Notes under the pieces: model-generated
Told to the model about the DNA's origin: nothing
The model's database searches: none
The model's input: the letters and a program-made list of their open reading frames with translations, nothing else
Shown: positions 11,221 through 23,916 of the stretch, piece by piece
Position numbering within the stretch: the stretch's first letter is position 1
Layout of the letters: every line of letters starts with the position of its first letter
Made by a program: the position numbers and the translations under genes
Assembly: GCF_009730915.1 (NCBI RefSeq)
Contig: NC_052486.1
Coordinates: forward strand, 22,163,589-22,227,588
From: Dioscorea cayenensis subsp. rotundata
Lineage: Eukaryota; Streptophyta; Magnoliopsida; Dioscoreales; Dioscoreaceae
Direction: 5' to 3'
Length of the DNA: 64,000 nucleotides

Positions 11221-13120
11221 TTTGATTTGATAGAGGGATGAATAAAATCCAAAATAAATTTAATAAAATTTAATATCTCATCATGTATTTAATATTTATT
11301 TTTAAAAATTGATATAAATTTGGTGCAATAAATACATTTCAATTCAAAAGCAAATTACATTTTTCACCATTGATTTATGAGCAAATAAATTTTTATTTCC
11401 TACCAACCTCAAAGTCTGCTCCAGCAAAGTACACCACACCAATGTCTCACCATCTTTATGCTTTATTTAGAATTAAAAAATAAAAATAAAAAATAAAAAA
11501 TTTGACAAAAGGAGTTTCGATATTTGTATTTATAATTACATAAGCTTATAAACATTTTATAGATACATAAAACTAGTAAAAAATTCTAAGGAATATATAC
11601 TATAATTTCAAATGTAGTAAATTTTTTTATAACAAAAATATTTACAAAACAATTAACAAATGTAGTAAAAAATGAAAATATATCTTAACACCCAAAAAAA
11701 AAAAAAAATTCTTAGAAAATCATGGACTAAAATAAATAGAAAGAAAACACTAATAATATAAAAATCCATTGAAATCGCAAGTACCAAATAATGCAGTATT
11801 TTACATAAATACTGATGGTAGTACTAGCATAAGAATGACAAATTATAAAAATAAATGAATAATAATAGAAGAATTACAAGAATAAGATTGAATTACATAA
11901 TGTGATATATCCCGAATTAATAGATATCTAGTTAAAACCATTAAGAAAATATTTATGTGCCATAAATACAACAATAACATGTCAAATAAAATATTGAAAA
12001 TATTTAGGTGTCATGTATCCAAGATATACCTCTTGGTCAATGAAGATCCAAATGAAGAATTAGGCATCTCTCGATGACAACCCTATACTCCTTATGACTC
12101 AAAACAATCATCATTCACTTAGTCTGAAGAATTGAACCTTGCTAATATTCTTGAAGATTGAAACGTTTTTTTTTTTAATTTTTCAAGTATGTAAAAAGGG
12201 TTTCGATGTTTGTATTTTATATTACATAAAATAGGCTTGTAACCCTTGCTAATATATGAGACCTAAATGTTGGATATATAACAAGCATCAATCTAGTACA
12301 TGAATGTTCAAAACCCTAGATTGAACCATGAAATTTTATGATGGCCTGGAATTCACAATTATGTTTGACTATAGAATGAATGTTCAAAACCCTAGTCCTT
12401 ATCATCAGAAGTGGATAAGGTGAGTGGAACCATCGTCACAGATTGCGTACGTGTTGCAAATCAGATTCCCACTGATGATCGAAAAAGTAAAACACAAAAC
12501 AAACTGATATTGGAGTCTAGCCTTGGACACTGGCCTTGGAGACTAATATTGAGATTAATCTTGGAGACTGATATGGGGGTGTCACGCAATCAAGGCTCCA
12601 TATACCCAATACAACGATAGTGGTTACGGAGTCTCGGACGACAAAGTGGGGAGCTAGTGCAAGGATTATCACCATCAAAGCTGGAGGAAAGATGAAAAGC
12701 GTCGGTGGTGGTGGCGGCGGTGGCGAAGGAGAAAATGGTGACCAATTTTCAGGATCTAGAATGGTACCTTTGAAAGAGCTTATTCATGGCCTTCTCGACA
12801 ATGGTGGAAACTGCGTCCAAGATCGTCGTTGTGACGATGGCATGCTTCGCTATCTTGGAGAATATATTCTACATAGAGCCGCCATCGATAAAGTGAGACA
12901 AGAGATGTGGAATGGGAGAATGGGTTTATGCAGTAATGTCACAAGTTTTCAATTGTGAGTGGGAGCTTATAACCAATATACGTGTTAACTGCATGACTGC
13001 ATGGGCAAACTATCATTACCTCATGTGTGCACACCCTAACTATATATATACTTTTGGTATTTATAAAAGGATTTTTTTAAATAAAAAAAAAAATGTACTT
13101 AAATTTTATTACATAAGAAT
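11221..13120. other. AT-rich intergenic DNA with an unexplained G-rich patch
   Basis: Mostly AT-rich sequence without recognisable genes. Between about 12400 and 12960 the composition is less AT-rich and two overlapping frames of 69 and 112 codons exist, the second with a run of seven glycines (GGT/GGC repeats). I recognise no family in either. They may be decayed coding sequence or part of an old transposon. Confidence 0.35.
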
Positions 13121-13130
13121 CAAATAACAC

Positions 13131-15549
13131 GGGTTATTTTTTTAGTAGGGTACCTTATTACGCCCGTGCTTCATTTTGAGCACTTTTTTTAATTCGTATC
13201 AAAATGAGCATTTGAATTTAATTTGCTTTCACAGGGAGGGCATTGATGCTATTCCGGTGATTAAATGCTTACGTGTCCACCGGAGATCTCACCTGGACTC
13301 CAAATTTCCACATCACTTGCGCATGTGGAATGGCCACGTGGACAACTAATCCACCTCATCAAAAAACCGCCACGTCAGCCCAAGCCCCTTCTTCTCTCCT
13401 TCGATTTCTTCTCCTTCTTTGTGTTCGCAGAGAGAGAGAGCTCCCCTTGTTTGCCCTAACTATCCCATAGCATACACCTTCTTCTCCTCCTTGTTTGCCA
13501 AGAAAGAGCAGAGTTCCAATAGAAAGTAGACAGTGAGAAACCAGGGAAACATACCACCTCCAGAGCGCTTGCCAAGCGACTAAAGAGACCCATATTCAGA
13601 GCGTTTGATCAGGAAGGCATGGAAGTTGAGTGGGTGATAAGGCCACCCAACGCAGAAGCGCCAATTTACTGTAATACATTGCATTATTTTTGTTCCAATT
13701 TTGCATCTACACTAGTTTTAGGTTTTTCCAGTTGAATAGTTTATAGTTTATTAGGTTTTTTATATGTTGAAGTCTAAGGATTCTGTCTCTATGTTTTGTG
13801 ATCTAATAACAAAATCTTTTTCGACACTGGGTTTTTAGGTTTTCGACACATGGTAGTAACTATTTCACAATTTGGGTTTTCGAGACCTAGTAGTGACTAT
13901 TTCACAATTAAATTGTATTATACATATGGTGAAGCACACAAATACGATGGCCGGGAGTTTGCTGGTTTTGCTGATTATTGTTGTCACGATAAGTTCTAGA
14001 GGATCATTTGCAATTGGTAAGATTTTCGCTGGATCAATTTAATTTTACAAGTTGGATCTTAATTTGGTTTCTCATAACTTGTCAGGTTGATCACCTAATT
14101 GAATCTCAATTCAGTGAAAAAATTACAACATTTGAAAATGTTCAAGTGGAACACTACGGTACTAGATTGAAATTAGGCATTACAATATATTTAGCTTGCT
14201 GATCATTTTTCTTAAGTATTTATGTTCTTCAATAATATAGGGTATTATTACACAAGAGCATGATGCACACAATGCTGAAGAAAGGAGGCCAGAAAGGAAA
14301 AAACTTGAAACAATGAGACAAAGAAAGAAGGGCATAATTGAAGCTAACCCAGTACTGGTGGAACAGACTCTTGCAGAACCATTGCAAAAGAAAAACACAG
14401 GTCAAAAACATCCTGTAAATTCAGATCTTGCAACCAAAAAGAGGAAACAATGGATTCCATAACTTATCAGGATTGCTTACAGTGATGAAGGGAATGTTTG
14501 AAAAAAAGATGCTGCTCTTGGATATTTCTTGTTATGACAGCATGTAATTATATTCTAAGGATGTACTCAGAGCCTAATGGCAATTTTGTTGTGACATGGT
14601 GATATTATGTTTTAAGGTTGTATTCGAGCCACAGGCAATTTTGTTATAACAAGCTAAATGAATGAATTATAAATGTTTGTTCCCATAATTGTGTCTCACA
14701 CTTGATTTCCTTGTCTCCAAAACAAATGTAATGTATAACTGGTTTGAATATATGTCTGTATATCTTTGCATATATTATGTAAATGTCATATACCTGCATA
14801 TAGCCAGGTACTTTGTCCAGTTTTGTCATTGCCAATGGTTAACCTTTGTCCAGACTTTCACAGTGATTCGCTTGAAGTTTAAGCCATTGATTATACTTTG
14901 TAATTATAAATGATTACCCTCATAATGGTAGATAAACTTCGTGATAAATTTGTTAGCAGAACTTTCACAATTATGATATTTTCTGTGTCCAAATTTTATT
15001 TGTCCATTTACATGATAAGAAGAGGGAGATAAATCAAAGGCTCTCTTGGAGAAGAAGGGGGAGATCGCTTGGTCTAAATTATGAACAAGTGGCTCTAGAT
15101 ACATGGGCCTCTTCGGTCTCTTCCCGAGAGCTATGGAGGTGGTCTATTTCCCTAGTTTCTCACCGCTCACTTTCTCTGGGGTACTCTGCTCTCCCTTAGC
15201 AAACAAGGAGGAGAAGAAGATGGACAATAGGAGATAGTTAGGGGCAAACAAGGGGAGCTCGCTCTCTCTGCGAACGCGAAGAGAAGTCAAAAGGGAGAAG
15301 AAGGGCGATGTGGCGGTTTTTTGATGAAGTGGATTAGTTGTCCGCGTGGCCATTCCACGCTGCAAGTGATGTGGAAATTTGGAGTCCACGTGAGATCTCC
15401 GGTGGACACGTAGCATTTAATCACCGGAATAGACGTGCTCCTCCCCTGTGAAAAGCAAATTAAATTCAAATGCTCATTTTGATCACGAATTAAAAAGTGC
15501 TCAAAATGAAGCAATGGCATAATAAGGTACCCTACTAAAAAAATAACCC
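13131..15549. mobile_element. Mutator-like element with long TIRs and gene-like cargo (Pack-MULE candidate), 2419 bp
   Basis: The outermost bases are GGGTTATTTTTTTAGTAGGG on the left and its exact complement on the right. The inverted repeats extend about 360-380 bp inward on each side (about 13131-13510 and 15190-15549) with scattered differences. CAAATAACAC flanks both ends (13121-13130 and 15550-15559), a 10-bp direct repeat that fits the 8-11 bp duplications made by Mutator transposases. The interior has no recognisable transposase. It has exon-like segments, described separately, so it resembles a Pack-MULE that carries host gene fragments. Confidence 0.85.
13619..14462 (+). pseudogene. 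Gene-like cargo inside the MULE, including a signal-peptide-like exon
   Basis: Several exon-like pieces lie on the plus strand. One begins with ATG at 13619 (MEVEWVIRPPNAEAP). One begins with ATG near 13927, encodes a hydrophobic stretch AGSLLVLLIIVVTIS ending SFAIG and then meets a GTAAG donor; this looks like a secretion signal peptide. A third follows a CAG at about 14085 and encodes VDHLIESQFSEKI. A fourth (about 14240-14462) encodes a charged region with KKRKQWIP and a stop. I do not recognise the source gene, and the phases do not join into one clean frame. Captured gene fragments are the likeliest explanation. Confidence 0.4.
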
Positions 15550-15559
15550 CAAATAACAC

Positions 15560-15776
15560 ATTAAACATTATCAAAACCTGAAGGTGCATTTTGGTAAAAA
15601 GGATTTAGTAATAATACTATGGTATACATCATATGTAAGGATATTTTATCCAAAAAAAATAAATGTTTGAGGGGTTAATCTGTAATAAAGTGAAAGAGGA
15701 GGGCCCTAATGCATAAATAAATACACCACAATATAAACACTGCAATTCACCCGTGCTTCGATTTCAATGAGAAGAG
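15560..15776 (+). promoter_or_regulatory. Upstream region of the oxygenase gene
   Basis: This is the 217-bp interval between the MULE target duplication and the oxygenase start codon. A TATA-like AAATAAATA tract lies near 15714-15722, about 55 bp before the ATG. The MULE inserted only about 230 bp upstream of this gene, so its right TIR may now be part of the promoter. This is inferred. Confidence 0.3.
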
Positions 15777-17330
15777 ATGGCGGGGAATGCGGAGCAGCTG
15801 GAGCTCCCTCTCATCGATCTCTCCTCCCCCGATCGCGCATGCTCCGCCAAATCGATTCGCAAGGTCCGTAAACCATACTCCTCCATCCCAGTCTGACTCT
15901 CTTTCCACTGATCAATCGGTTATTTTGATGATTCCCTACTCGAAACCCTAGAAATTTTGCTTGATAATCATATGAATGGCAGTGCACTGTGATTTTTAGG
16001 CATGCGTGGATCATGGTTTCTTCTACCTTGTGAATCATGGAATCGAGGAGTCGGTTCTCCAGCTGGTGTTTCAGGACAGCAAGAAGTTCTTCTCGTTGCC
16101 TCTTGATGAGAAGAGGAAGCTTGAATATAAGGATCACAGAGGATATACCCCAATGTTTGCTGAAACCCTCGATCCTTCATCCAAAATCAAAGGTTTTGAT
16201 TTTTTTATTCTTAATTGTATGTGCACCACTGTAAAGTTTCTATTTGCATCCATAGGCTTGCAATTTTTCCTATTTCATAGTTTGCTTTGCTAATTAGTAC
16301 TAGTTTGACTTGTTTTCAAGTTGGATTGGTTATACTCCCTCCGTGCTGTCGTGGTTACCCGAATCTCACATACCAATAAACTTAGCTATTTCACAAAATT
16401 TTATACAAAATTAATTATCTTTTCAAAACTACCCCTAATTTATATCTTTAAATTTCTCAATTATATTTAATTTCAAGAAGAGAATTGAATAGGTGTTATG
16501 AGTAATTTTGGGAAAAAAAATAATAAATGTTTTTTGATGTTTGGAAATGACAGATAAAAAGAAATATGGATTTGTGACAGATAAAAAGAAATATGGATTT
16601 GTGAAAGATAAAAAGGAATGGAGGGAGTAATTGTTAGCAAGTAGACATGGTAAAAGATGTTTGACTAAACTTAGTCGTGGGGTATATTGGCAACTGGGCG
16701 TGTACGAGGTCAGGAGTACCATCCTCGACCTCGCCTTGAATCCCTGGTCCACACTCCGATACCATCCCTGATACCTGATCAAACCTGGGACGGTATCCCT
16801 GCCCCACATTGTGCCCACCCATTCTTGTCACTTTTTACCATTGATCTAAATAAAAATATATTTGTAGGCAAGCAAGCAAGAACTTTTAAGTGTAAATGTT
16901 TGTATGAAGATTTTGGAGGCTATTTTACTCAAAACAGGAATGGTGGTGTTTCAACTTGTTTCTACTGAAATGCAGGGGATTTGAAAGAGGGATTTTATAT
17001 TGGTCCTGCTAAATTGAGTGATTCACAAGTGGATGCAAATCAGTGGCCTTCAGATGGTATGTTTTTTCTCTCTTCCTTTCACATTTTTATTTTTGCCCAT
17101 GCCTATCAAGCTATTTTATTGCTTTGGATGAATTTATTTTGTTTGAAGTTTTTTCCTATCACTTGTTTCTTCCTTTTATTTGTTTTTCTTTTTTTCTTCT
17201 GTTGATTGTCTTGCTGGCATTATTAGTGGCTGATGTATTTTTTTTAAATTGTTTTTTTTTTCTCTTATGAAATTTAAGATGTTTTGCCATGTTGGAGAGC
17301 CACGATGGAATCTTATTATGAAAAAATGCT
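15777..17330 (+). CDS. 2-oxoglutarate/Fe(II)-dependent oxygenase, N-terminal exons only (partial)
   Basis: Four in-phase exons, 15777-15863, 16000-16192, 16976-17056 and 17279-17330, encode 137 residues. The product reads LELPLIDLSS, ACVDHGFFYLVNHGI, KKFFSLPLDEKRK, HRGYTP, DLKEGFYIG and VLPCWRATMESYYEKM. These are the hallmarks of the DIOX_N half of plant 2OG oxygenases, nearest in memory to the Arabidopsis At1g35190/At3g46490 type. The catalytic half, with the iron-binding HxD...H and the 2OG-binding RxS, is absent. No exon for it appears between 17331 and the N gap at 18326 or after the gap. The gene is therefore truncated by the gap, or its end was lost among the retroelements that follow. 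A Stowaway MITE lies in intron 2. Substrate unknown. Confidence 0.85.
16335..16627. mobile_element. Stowaway MITE in intron 2 of the oxygenase gene
   Basis: The element begins CTCCCTCCGTGCTG and ends ...AATGGAGGGAG, flanked by TA at 16333-16334 and 16628-16629. The CTCCCTCCGT/GGAGGGAG termini are the Stowaway signature. Near its right end it holds a 27-bp tandem repeat of GACAGATAAAAAGAAATATG in two to three copies. Confidence 0.85.
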
Positions 17331-18325
17331 GTAAGTTCTATTGTTTTGGAAAACCTTTTTGTTTCAAAATATGTTCCATTTTGTTTTATTCCAATTTGCT
17401 ACTTGACATGCGATGTTGGCATGTTTGGTTTATATGGCAGCATTATGTGTTTTACACCATACAACAATTTTTTTTGGGCCCTTGTCCTATGTGGTTATTC
17501 AAACTGTTTCAACTGACATTTAATTTTATCATGTGCTGAGGCCCACGTTCAGTAACCTTTTTTTATTTTTTTTATTTTTGGGTTCAGTACCTTTACTAAA
17601 GTGTGGTGTATTATTAGCTTATTGTCCTGATGAGAGGTAGTGTTTCAAGACCACTTTGTTCAAAACTTCAAATCACGATTATTGCAATTTCAGATGACTT
17701 GATTAATGGCTTTTACTGTAATTTCCTCTTGAAGAGTTTAATAGAATTATGCTCCATGTGTTATATGAGAAAAATGTTGTTGAATCCCACTTTTGATCTA
17801 GGCTTGTTCTTTCATATAGGGAAATATAATTGGAATTAACACTATATGATGGTATAGCACACACAATATTCGCAACCACTTGATGCTCAGGATGTTTATC
17901 CCTAACGGTTGACTTTGTCATTGGGCACTATCATGTAACTGTTAGATGTTTGGGATACAGCTGAAACAATCTATCCTGACAATAAATTTCCTTTTTCGGC
18001 AAAAATATGAACTATGTAGGCTGCAAAATGCTTGAAACTGACTTGTTAATTTTGCATGTGGCGATTGTCTAGGGCTTGATTAGCTGTTACTTTTAGGATG
18101 GTTTTATATACCTCTTAGATCCTTTAATTTTTTTGCTTCAAGGTTTTGTTTTTGTTAAGGAAAAGTAGAATTTATGTCTCTTATTGCTTCTTGACCTCAG
18201 TGTGAAAGTTTAATCTCATTGATTTGGATCTTTGATCTTTGATTTAGATTTTTGTCTATTATTCTTGGTTTCTTGCCATTAAAACATTAGTTGTATTGAT
18301 CCTAATGATTGTTTATCTTTGGATG
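17331..18325. other. Presumed intron 4 of the oxygenase gene, up to the gap
   Basis: T-rich, intron-like sequence on the plus strand. I searched for the continuation of the oxygenase (the segment leading to the HxD motif) and found no convincing exon. Confidence 0.5.
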
Positions 18326-19325
18326 NNNNNNNNNNNNNNNNNNNNNNNNNNNNNNNNNNNNNNNNNNNNNNNNNNNNNNNNNNNNNNNNNNNNNNNNNNN
18401 NNNNNNNNNNNNNNNNNNNNNNNNNNNNNNNNNNNNNNNNNNNNNNNNNNNNNNNNNNNNNNNNNNNNNNNNNNNNNNNNNNNNNNNNNNNNNNNNNNNN
18501 NNNNNNNNNNNNNNNNNNNNNNNNNNNNNNNNNNNNNNNNNNNNNNNNNNNNNNNNNNNNNNNNNNNNNNNNNNNNNNNNNNNNNNNNNNNNNNNNNNNN
18601 NNNNNNNNNNNNNNNNNNNNNNNNNNNNNNNNNNNNNNNNNNNNNNNNNNNNNNNNNNNNNNNNNNNNNNNNNNNNNNNNNNNNNNNNNNNNNNNNNNNN
18701 NNNNNNNNNNNNNNNNNNNNNNNNNNNNNNNNNNNNNNNNNNNNNNNNNNNNNNNNNNNNNNNNNNNNNNNNNNNNNNNNNNNNNNNNNNNNNNNNNNNN
18801 NNNNNNNNNNNNNNNNNNNNNNNNNNNNNNNNNNNNNNNNNNNNNNNNNNNNNNNNNNNNNNNNNNNNNNNNNNNNNNNNNNNNNNNNNNNNNNNNNNNN
18901 NNNNNNNNNNNNNNNNNNNNNNNNNNNNNNNNNNNNNNNNNNNNNNNNNNNNNNNNNNNNNNNNNNNNNNNNNNNNNNNNNNNNNNNNNNNNNNNNNNNN
19001 NNNNNNNNNNNNNNNNNNNNNNNNNNNNNNNNNNNNNNNNNNNNNNNNNNNNNNNNNNNNNNNNNNNNNNNNNNNNNNNNNNNNNNNNNNNNNNNNNNNN
19101 NNNNNNNNNNNNNNNNNNNNNNNNNNNNNNNNNNNNNNNNNNNNNNNNNNNNNNNNNNNNNNNNNNNNNNNNNNNNNNNNNNNNNNNNNNNNNNNNNNNN
19201 NNNNNNNNNNNNNNNNNNNNNNNNNNNNNNNNNNNNNNNNNNNNNNNNNNNNNNNNNNNNNNNNNNNNNNNNNNNNNNNNNNNNNNNNNNNNNNNNNNNN
19301 NNNNNNNNNNNNNNNNNNNNNNNNN
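18326..19325. other. Assembly gap (1000 N)
   Basis: Exactly 1000 N bases. The round number suggests a placeholder of unknown true size. Any frame crossing it is meaningless. Confidence 1.
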
Positions 19326-22300
19326 TTCACAAACAACATGCCAAACACACTTCTTTTGGCATCTTCAAGTCAACTCATTTTTGATAAAAACAATCCCGAC
19401 AAATATCTCACCCATGATCCCTCGATCACAGACACTCGCTTCACTCTTTGTCTCAAAATGTCAAAAACCTACTATCACTCCCTCAATCCCAATACGCAAC
19501 TTAGGTTTTAACCCGATCGAGACTCTAAATACTTCTATCGGGCCCTTAACTTTCTCGTCTAATCACTACTAAACCTCTAAGTCTAGATACGACTTCTAAG
19601 CTTAGGCTCGCATCACAACCCGCGATCTCTACCAAACCGGATATCTCAACCCACTACCCTGATACTCAAAAAGATGTCACACCCACCCTTCTACTCGAGG
19701 TAAATGTGGCACCCATCGCTTAAAAATTCCCTTTTAACTCGAAACCGACACCCTGCTTTTTAAACAAAATCGACCTACAAATCACAATTTACAACTTTAC
19801 ACCAACTACAGTGTTCAAATACATAAATACCACGAATAATAACTCAAATTATGCGTACAACCGCTACAAGATCACGACACCAATAAATAGAAAGAAAGGA
19901 AGGGGACCCACCGCAATCCTCGACTCAACCCCGACTAGCGCTATACTCAATCGTGCAATCAAGGGTCCCCGCCTCCCGCAGTCTACAAAGACATTCACAT
20001 GGGCTCTAGAGTGGCTTAATAATTTCAAATACTTAAATACATGATATATAAAAATATATAAATACCAATCCCTTCAAATAATTTTCCAATTTTTCCAAAA
20101 AATACCGTAATTCTAGCAAAATACATCTTTAAAGAACTCTTGAAACATAAATTCAACATAAATCAACATCAATTTGATTTTCTCAGAACACAATTTTTGT
20201 GAGAGATCGCCTCATCACAATTCAAAAATAACATAAATTTCAAATTCAAAATACAACAATACCCAACACTCACCCAGCATAACATGGTCTAGAAAACTCT
20301 CTAAACCCTCGCCGGCAGCGGGCTAGGTTCGTGAGCCGCCAAGGAACTCATGTCCCTAATCGCCGACCCATCTGCTCACTCCCTGACGACCCCTGCCATC
20401 CGATGAATATCCAGCAGTGGCTCTACACTCCCACCGAACCGGCCCCTCGAGTATCAATACCCTGTGTCCACCACGCCACCTCTAAAGGTCGGGCTCGTGG
20501 GGACCCACTATCGCAGAGAGTCGGCCCTTAGCTCGCCACCATCAAAACCATCAAGTAAATACAAAGAATAATACCATCTCAGAGTAAATCATAACACACG
20601 ATCCTTTTCCGTGACAAGTATTCACATCACGGAAATAAACATTATTTTCCACAAAGCCAACGCCAAACGAGTAATAATGCATAATACCAAGAAGCCCGAG
20701 ATTCATTTATACCATTCCTATACTGTGAATGAAAACCAATTCTATTAACAACGCCGATAAAACATCTTTAATATGCTCACATGGTTTTCGCAAATCACTC
20801 CAAATCAAAGCATATATACCCATCAAAAAAATAAATATATGAACCGAATAATTAAATCACATATACATGTATTTTTTTACTATTCACAAATCACGTATAA
20901 TTATACAAAACGAATGTATCAATACTAGTTATCATGAACATCAACGGCAAACAAATATACGTATATTTCAACTATATATGGAATCAAACATGATAAAAAT
21001 GAAATACTTAAACATTTATTTCCAAAATACTAGCCATTAAACAATTATTTCAAAAATAATAATAATTAATCAATTATTTAAAATAATAGATCTACTCACC
21101 AACTCACTCCGTGTCCTCGAGTTCCTCGCTAGACCCGAACTCCTCCCAAGCCTAATCAACACCTAGCATGATAACATAATAAAAATAAATAAATACGACA
21201 ACTAAAAATATAATTTATCCCAATAGAAAATACAAGAAATCAATAACCCGACTTCTAATTTAGCCCACTCACTCCAATCGGCTCAAACCCTCGACCTAGT
21301 ATAACCAAATCAGTCTCCAATTACAATTAAGCCAACTCAATTTGGGCTAGACTATTACGAACCAACTCGAACCAAAATCTCAATTCCACTGAATCAAGAT
21401 CAAATTCACTCGAACCAAACTCAAATTCACTCGAACCAGGTTTAATTAAACCAACCAGCCTTGAACCAACTTAATTCTTATACAAATTCGTTGAACCAAC
21501 TTGGTTCGGCCCAAAACCCGTAGCCCAACATCCAAACCAAACCCAAATCAACTTCAACCAATTTAATTCAACCAAAACCATTCAAGTCCAATTACACTCA
21601 ACTTGATTTGATCAAACCCGGCATGAGATCAATTCAATTAAACCCAACCACTTCAATTCTCATCCAAACCCAATTCCAATTCAATTAAATGAACTTTGGT
21701 TAAACCAAATCAAACTCAACTCAATCAATTCAATTCAACTCAACTAAATCAATTTTGACTAAACCCAACCAATTTCAATCCAACCATCATCATTAACACC
21801 TTTAATCATCATAATCATCAACTTAATTAATCAAACCAAACCCTAATCTCGTTGCTACAGTAATTGCTACAGTAATTCCGGCAATCTCATCTTTGATTTA
21901 TCATGGATACAAGGTTTTTTTGACACAAATTTCATCTCAAAACAACACCCCTCATCATTCTCATTAATATTTCTTCAAATTCATCAACATTTTCATCAAA
22001 TCCAACCATAAATACATATATATACATGCATACATATACATGCTAAAAACAATACAAGGAAGCCTCTTACCAAGCTCAAGCCATCCCTCCCTAGAGACTC
22101 ACTCCAACGATCTCCAGTCCCTCTCCTTAAAACCTCCAATTTCTTCCCATTTCTTCATCTCTGGGTTTCTTCATGAGCGGATGAAGGAGAAGAAGATGAA
22201 CCATCAAAATCTAGTAGTTTTCTCCAACTTAAGTTTTCAGCCGAAATTCAATTTTTAGTCCCTCAAAACATAATTTCTTACATAACAGTCCCTGAAAAAC

Positions 22301-22625
22301 TCCCAAATGATCCTTGAATTATGAAATAGTATTCTCAAAAGGTCCTTTCAAATTATCCAGATGGTCCCTGGATTATAAAAACAACATTTTAAAAAGATCC
22401 CTTCCATCCTACCTTTCGGTCCCTCAGTTTCCATAAACATTTCATGTCCATCCTTTTCATTTATTCTTTAACCCAAAAATCTTTTAAAAAACTTTTACAC
22501 TTAGGTCCTTATTCTTTTCACTGGGGTTTCTCAACAAGATTAATCTGTAGAAAAATCTTACTACCACTATAGTACTACCACGAGTATATTTTCTATGAGT
22601 TATCCACGGGTTCGAGGGTATTACA
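19326..22625. mobile_element. LTR-retrotransposon sequence, probably Ty3/gypsy LTR
   Basis: From 19675 a segment begins TGTCACACCC and ends GGGTATTACA at 22625. These TG...CA ends with short inverted similarity are typical of long plant gypsy LTRs. It has a GC-richer patch (20290-20530) and a long Asn/Gln/Leu-free polypyrimidine-adenine tract of CAACC/CAATT words (about 21240-21850). It resembles in style, but not in sequence, the solo LTR at 42072-44250. The flanking five bases do not match, and 19326-19674 may be adjoining internal sequence. The gap hides the rest. No coding domain is visible. Confidence 0.5.
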
Positions 22626-23165
22626 TGACATTGCAGTAAGAGGAGCTCGGGTCAAGTCAAGCTCACTGAGGCGATGAAGGAACCTAGAGGTTGAAGGTTG
22701 CAGTTCGGTGTATCCCGGCTAGAATTCGATCATGTTCGATGAGGTGGGTCATGTTGCAACTGGGTGTTGCAACATCTAACTTTGGAAGGTGTCAAAGTTA
22801 GAAAGCCGTGGAAAATTCTAAAAGAGGTAACTTTATTGGACGTCGGTGCGTCTATATAAGAGATCCTGCTTGAAGATTTAGGATAAGCCAACAAGTGAAA
22901 AACTCTTCGGTGAGAGTTGAGTGTGTGGACGTCGGGCAATTTTGAGAGGATATTCTTTGTATTGAGAGAGTGAGAGAGTGTTGTACTCATTGTTCTTATA
23001 TCTTTTTTAGTGGATTGTTTCTCCGGTCCTGACCCCCCAGATGTAGGTAAGGTTGTGCCGAACTGGGTTATCAATTTGCTTGTCTCTTTTCTCTTGATAT
23101 TTGATTGTGTATATGTTTTCTCTTTGAGTGAATTTTTTGAGTGAACTTAGCACATCACACCCCCA
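22626..23165 (+). mobile_element. Copia-type LTR remnant with TATA box
   Basis: The segment has the layout of a copia LTR in plus orientation: TATATAAG at about 22853-22860, then leader-like sequence with TTGTATTGAGAGAGTGAGAG, a T-rich run TTTTTTAGTGGATTG, and TCCGGTCCTGACCCCCCAGA followed by GGTTGTGCCGAACTGG. The TTAGTGGATT...CCCAGATGTAGG...GAACTGGGT order is one I recognise from plant copia LTRs. No internal region follows, so this is a solo or truncated LTR, probably cut by the gypsy-like LTR on its left. Confidence 0.6.
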
Positions 23166-23379
23166 CCGGAACCATTAATTAAAATAAATAGTTTTTAAAG
23201 TAAATTATGTAATTTTTGTAATTAATATAGGTGTAGTTAAAATGGATAATAATTGAAACTAAATATTAAATTATAATAATTGAAAAAATTTATAACCAAA
23301 ATACTTGATTTTGAAATATTAAATTATAATAATTGGAATAAATTATATCCATTAAATATATGATATAACACATTAATCT

Positions 23380-23483
23380 ATAGGAATAGTAATTGTTTTT
23401 TATAAGGGTGAAATAATACTAACCAATATTTATAGGAATAGTAATTGTTTTTTATAAGGGTGAAATAATACTAACTAATATTT
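23380..23483. repeat. 52-bp tandem duplication
   Basis: Two copies of a 52-bp unit (23380-23431 and 23432-23483) beginning ATAGGAATAGTAATTG are nearly identical. They lie in AT-rich intergenic sequence upstream of the SEC1 gene. Confidence 0.85.
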
Positions 23484-23916
23484 AAAATAACAATTGATTC
23501 AAATATTAAATAAATAAATAAATTTACTTATAAATAACAATTAAACTTAAATATTTCACTCTACCATTATTATTTTAAGGAAAAATAACACAATACTTAA
23601 TTTTTTATTAAATAGTATTAATTTTTATATGTATTTTTATATGTATTTTTATTAAACTTAATAATAATTAAAATGGAAATTTTAATTTTAATTTTTAATT
23701 ATGATAAAGGAAATAACTATACTTAAAAAATATAATTAAAAAGTATTAACATTCTATTTTCTACACATTATTATTAATTTTAATAAAAAATAATTGGAAA
23801 GCGAAATATTTAATTCAAATATTTAACTATTATCATAAAATTAAAACAATGTTTAAAATATTTTATTATTCAAAAATAGGAATTACTTTAATATGTTATG
23901 TTATATATATATACAT

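Noticed and set aside
12411..12958. Two adjacent open frames, one with a glycine run
   Set aside because: No family resemblance, no splice-linked continuation and no promoter evidence. Listed only as an unexplained patch.
14240..14462. MULE cargo as a transposase fragment
   Set aside because: The charged segment shows no MULE transposase motif that I recognise, and host-gene capture fits the exon-intron layout better.
18296..19572. Long reading frames of 350-420 codons on both strands
   Set aside because: They consist almost entirely of unknown residues from the 1000-N gap and carry no information.
19675..22625. Simple solo LTR with matched target duplication
   Set aside because: The flanking five bases (AAAGA and TGACA) do not match, so a clean solo insertion is not supported. 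It is kept only as LTR-like sequence.
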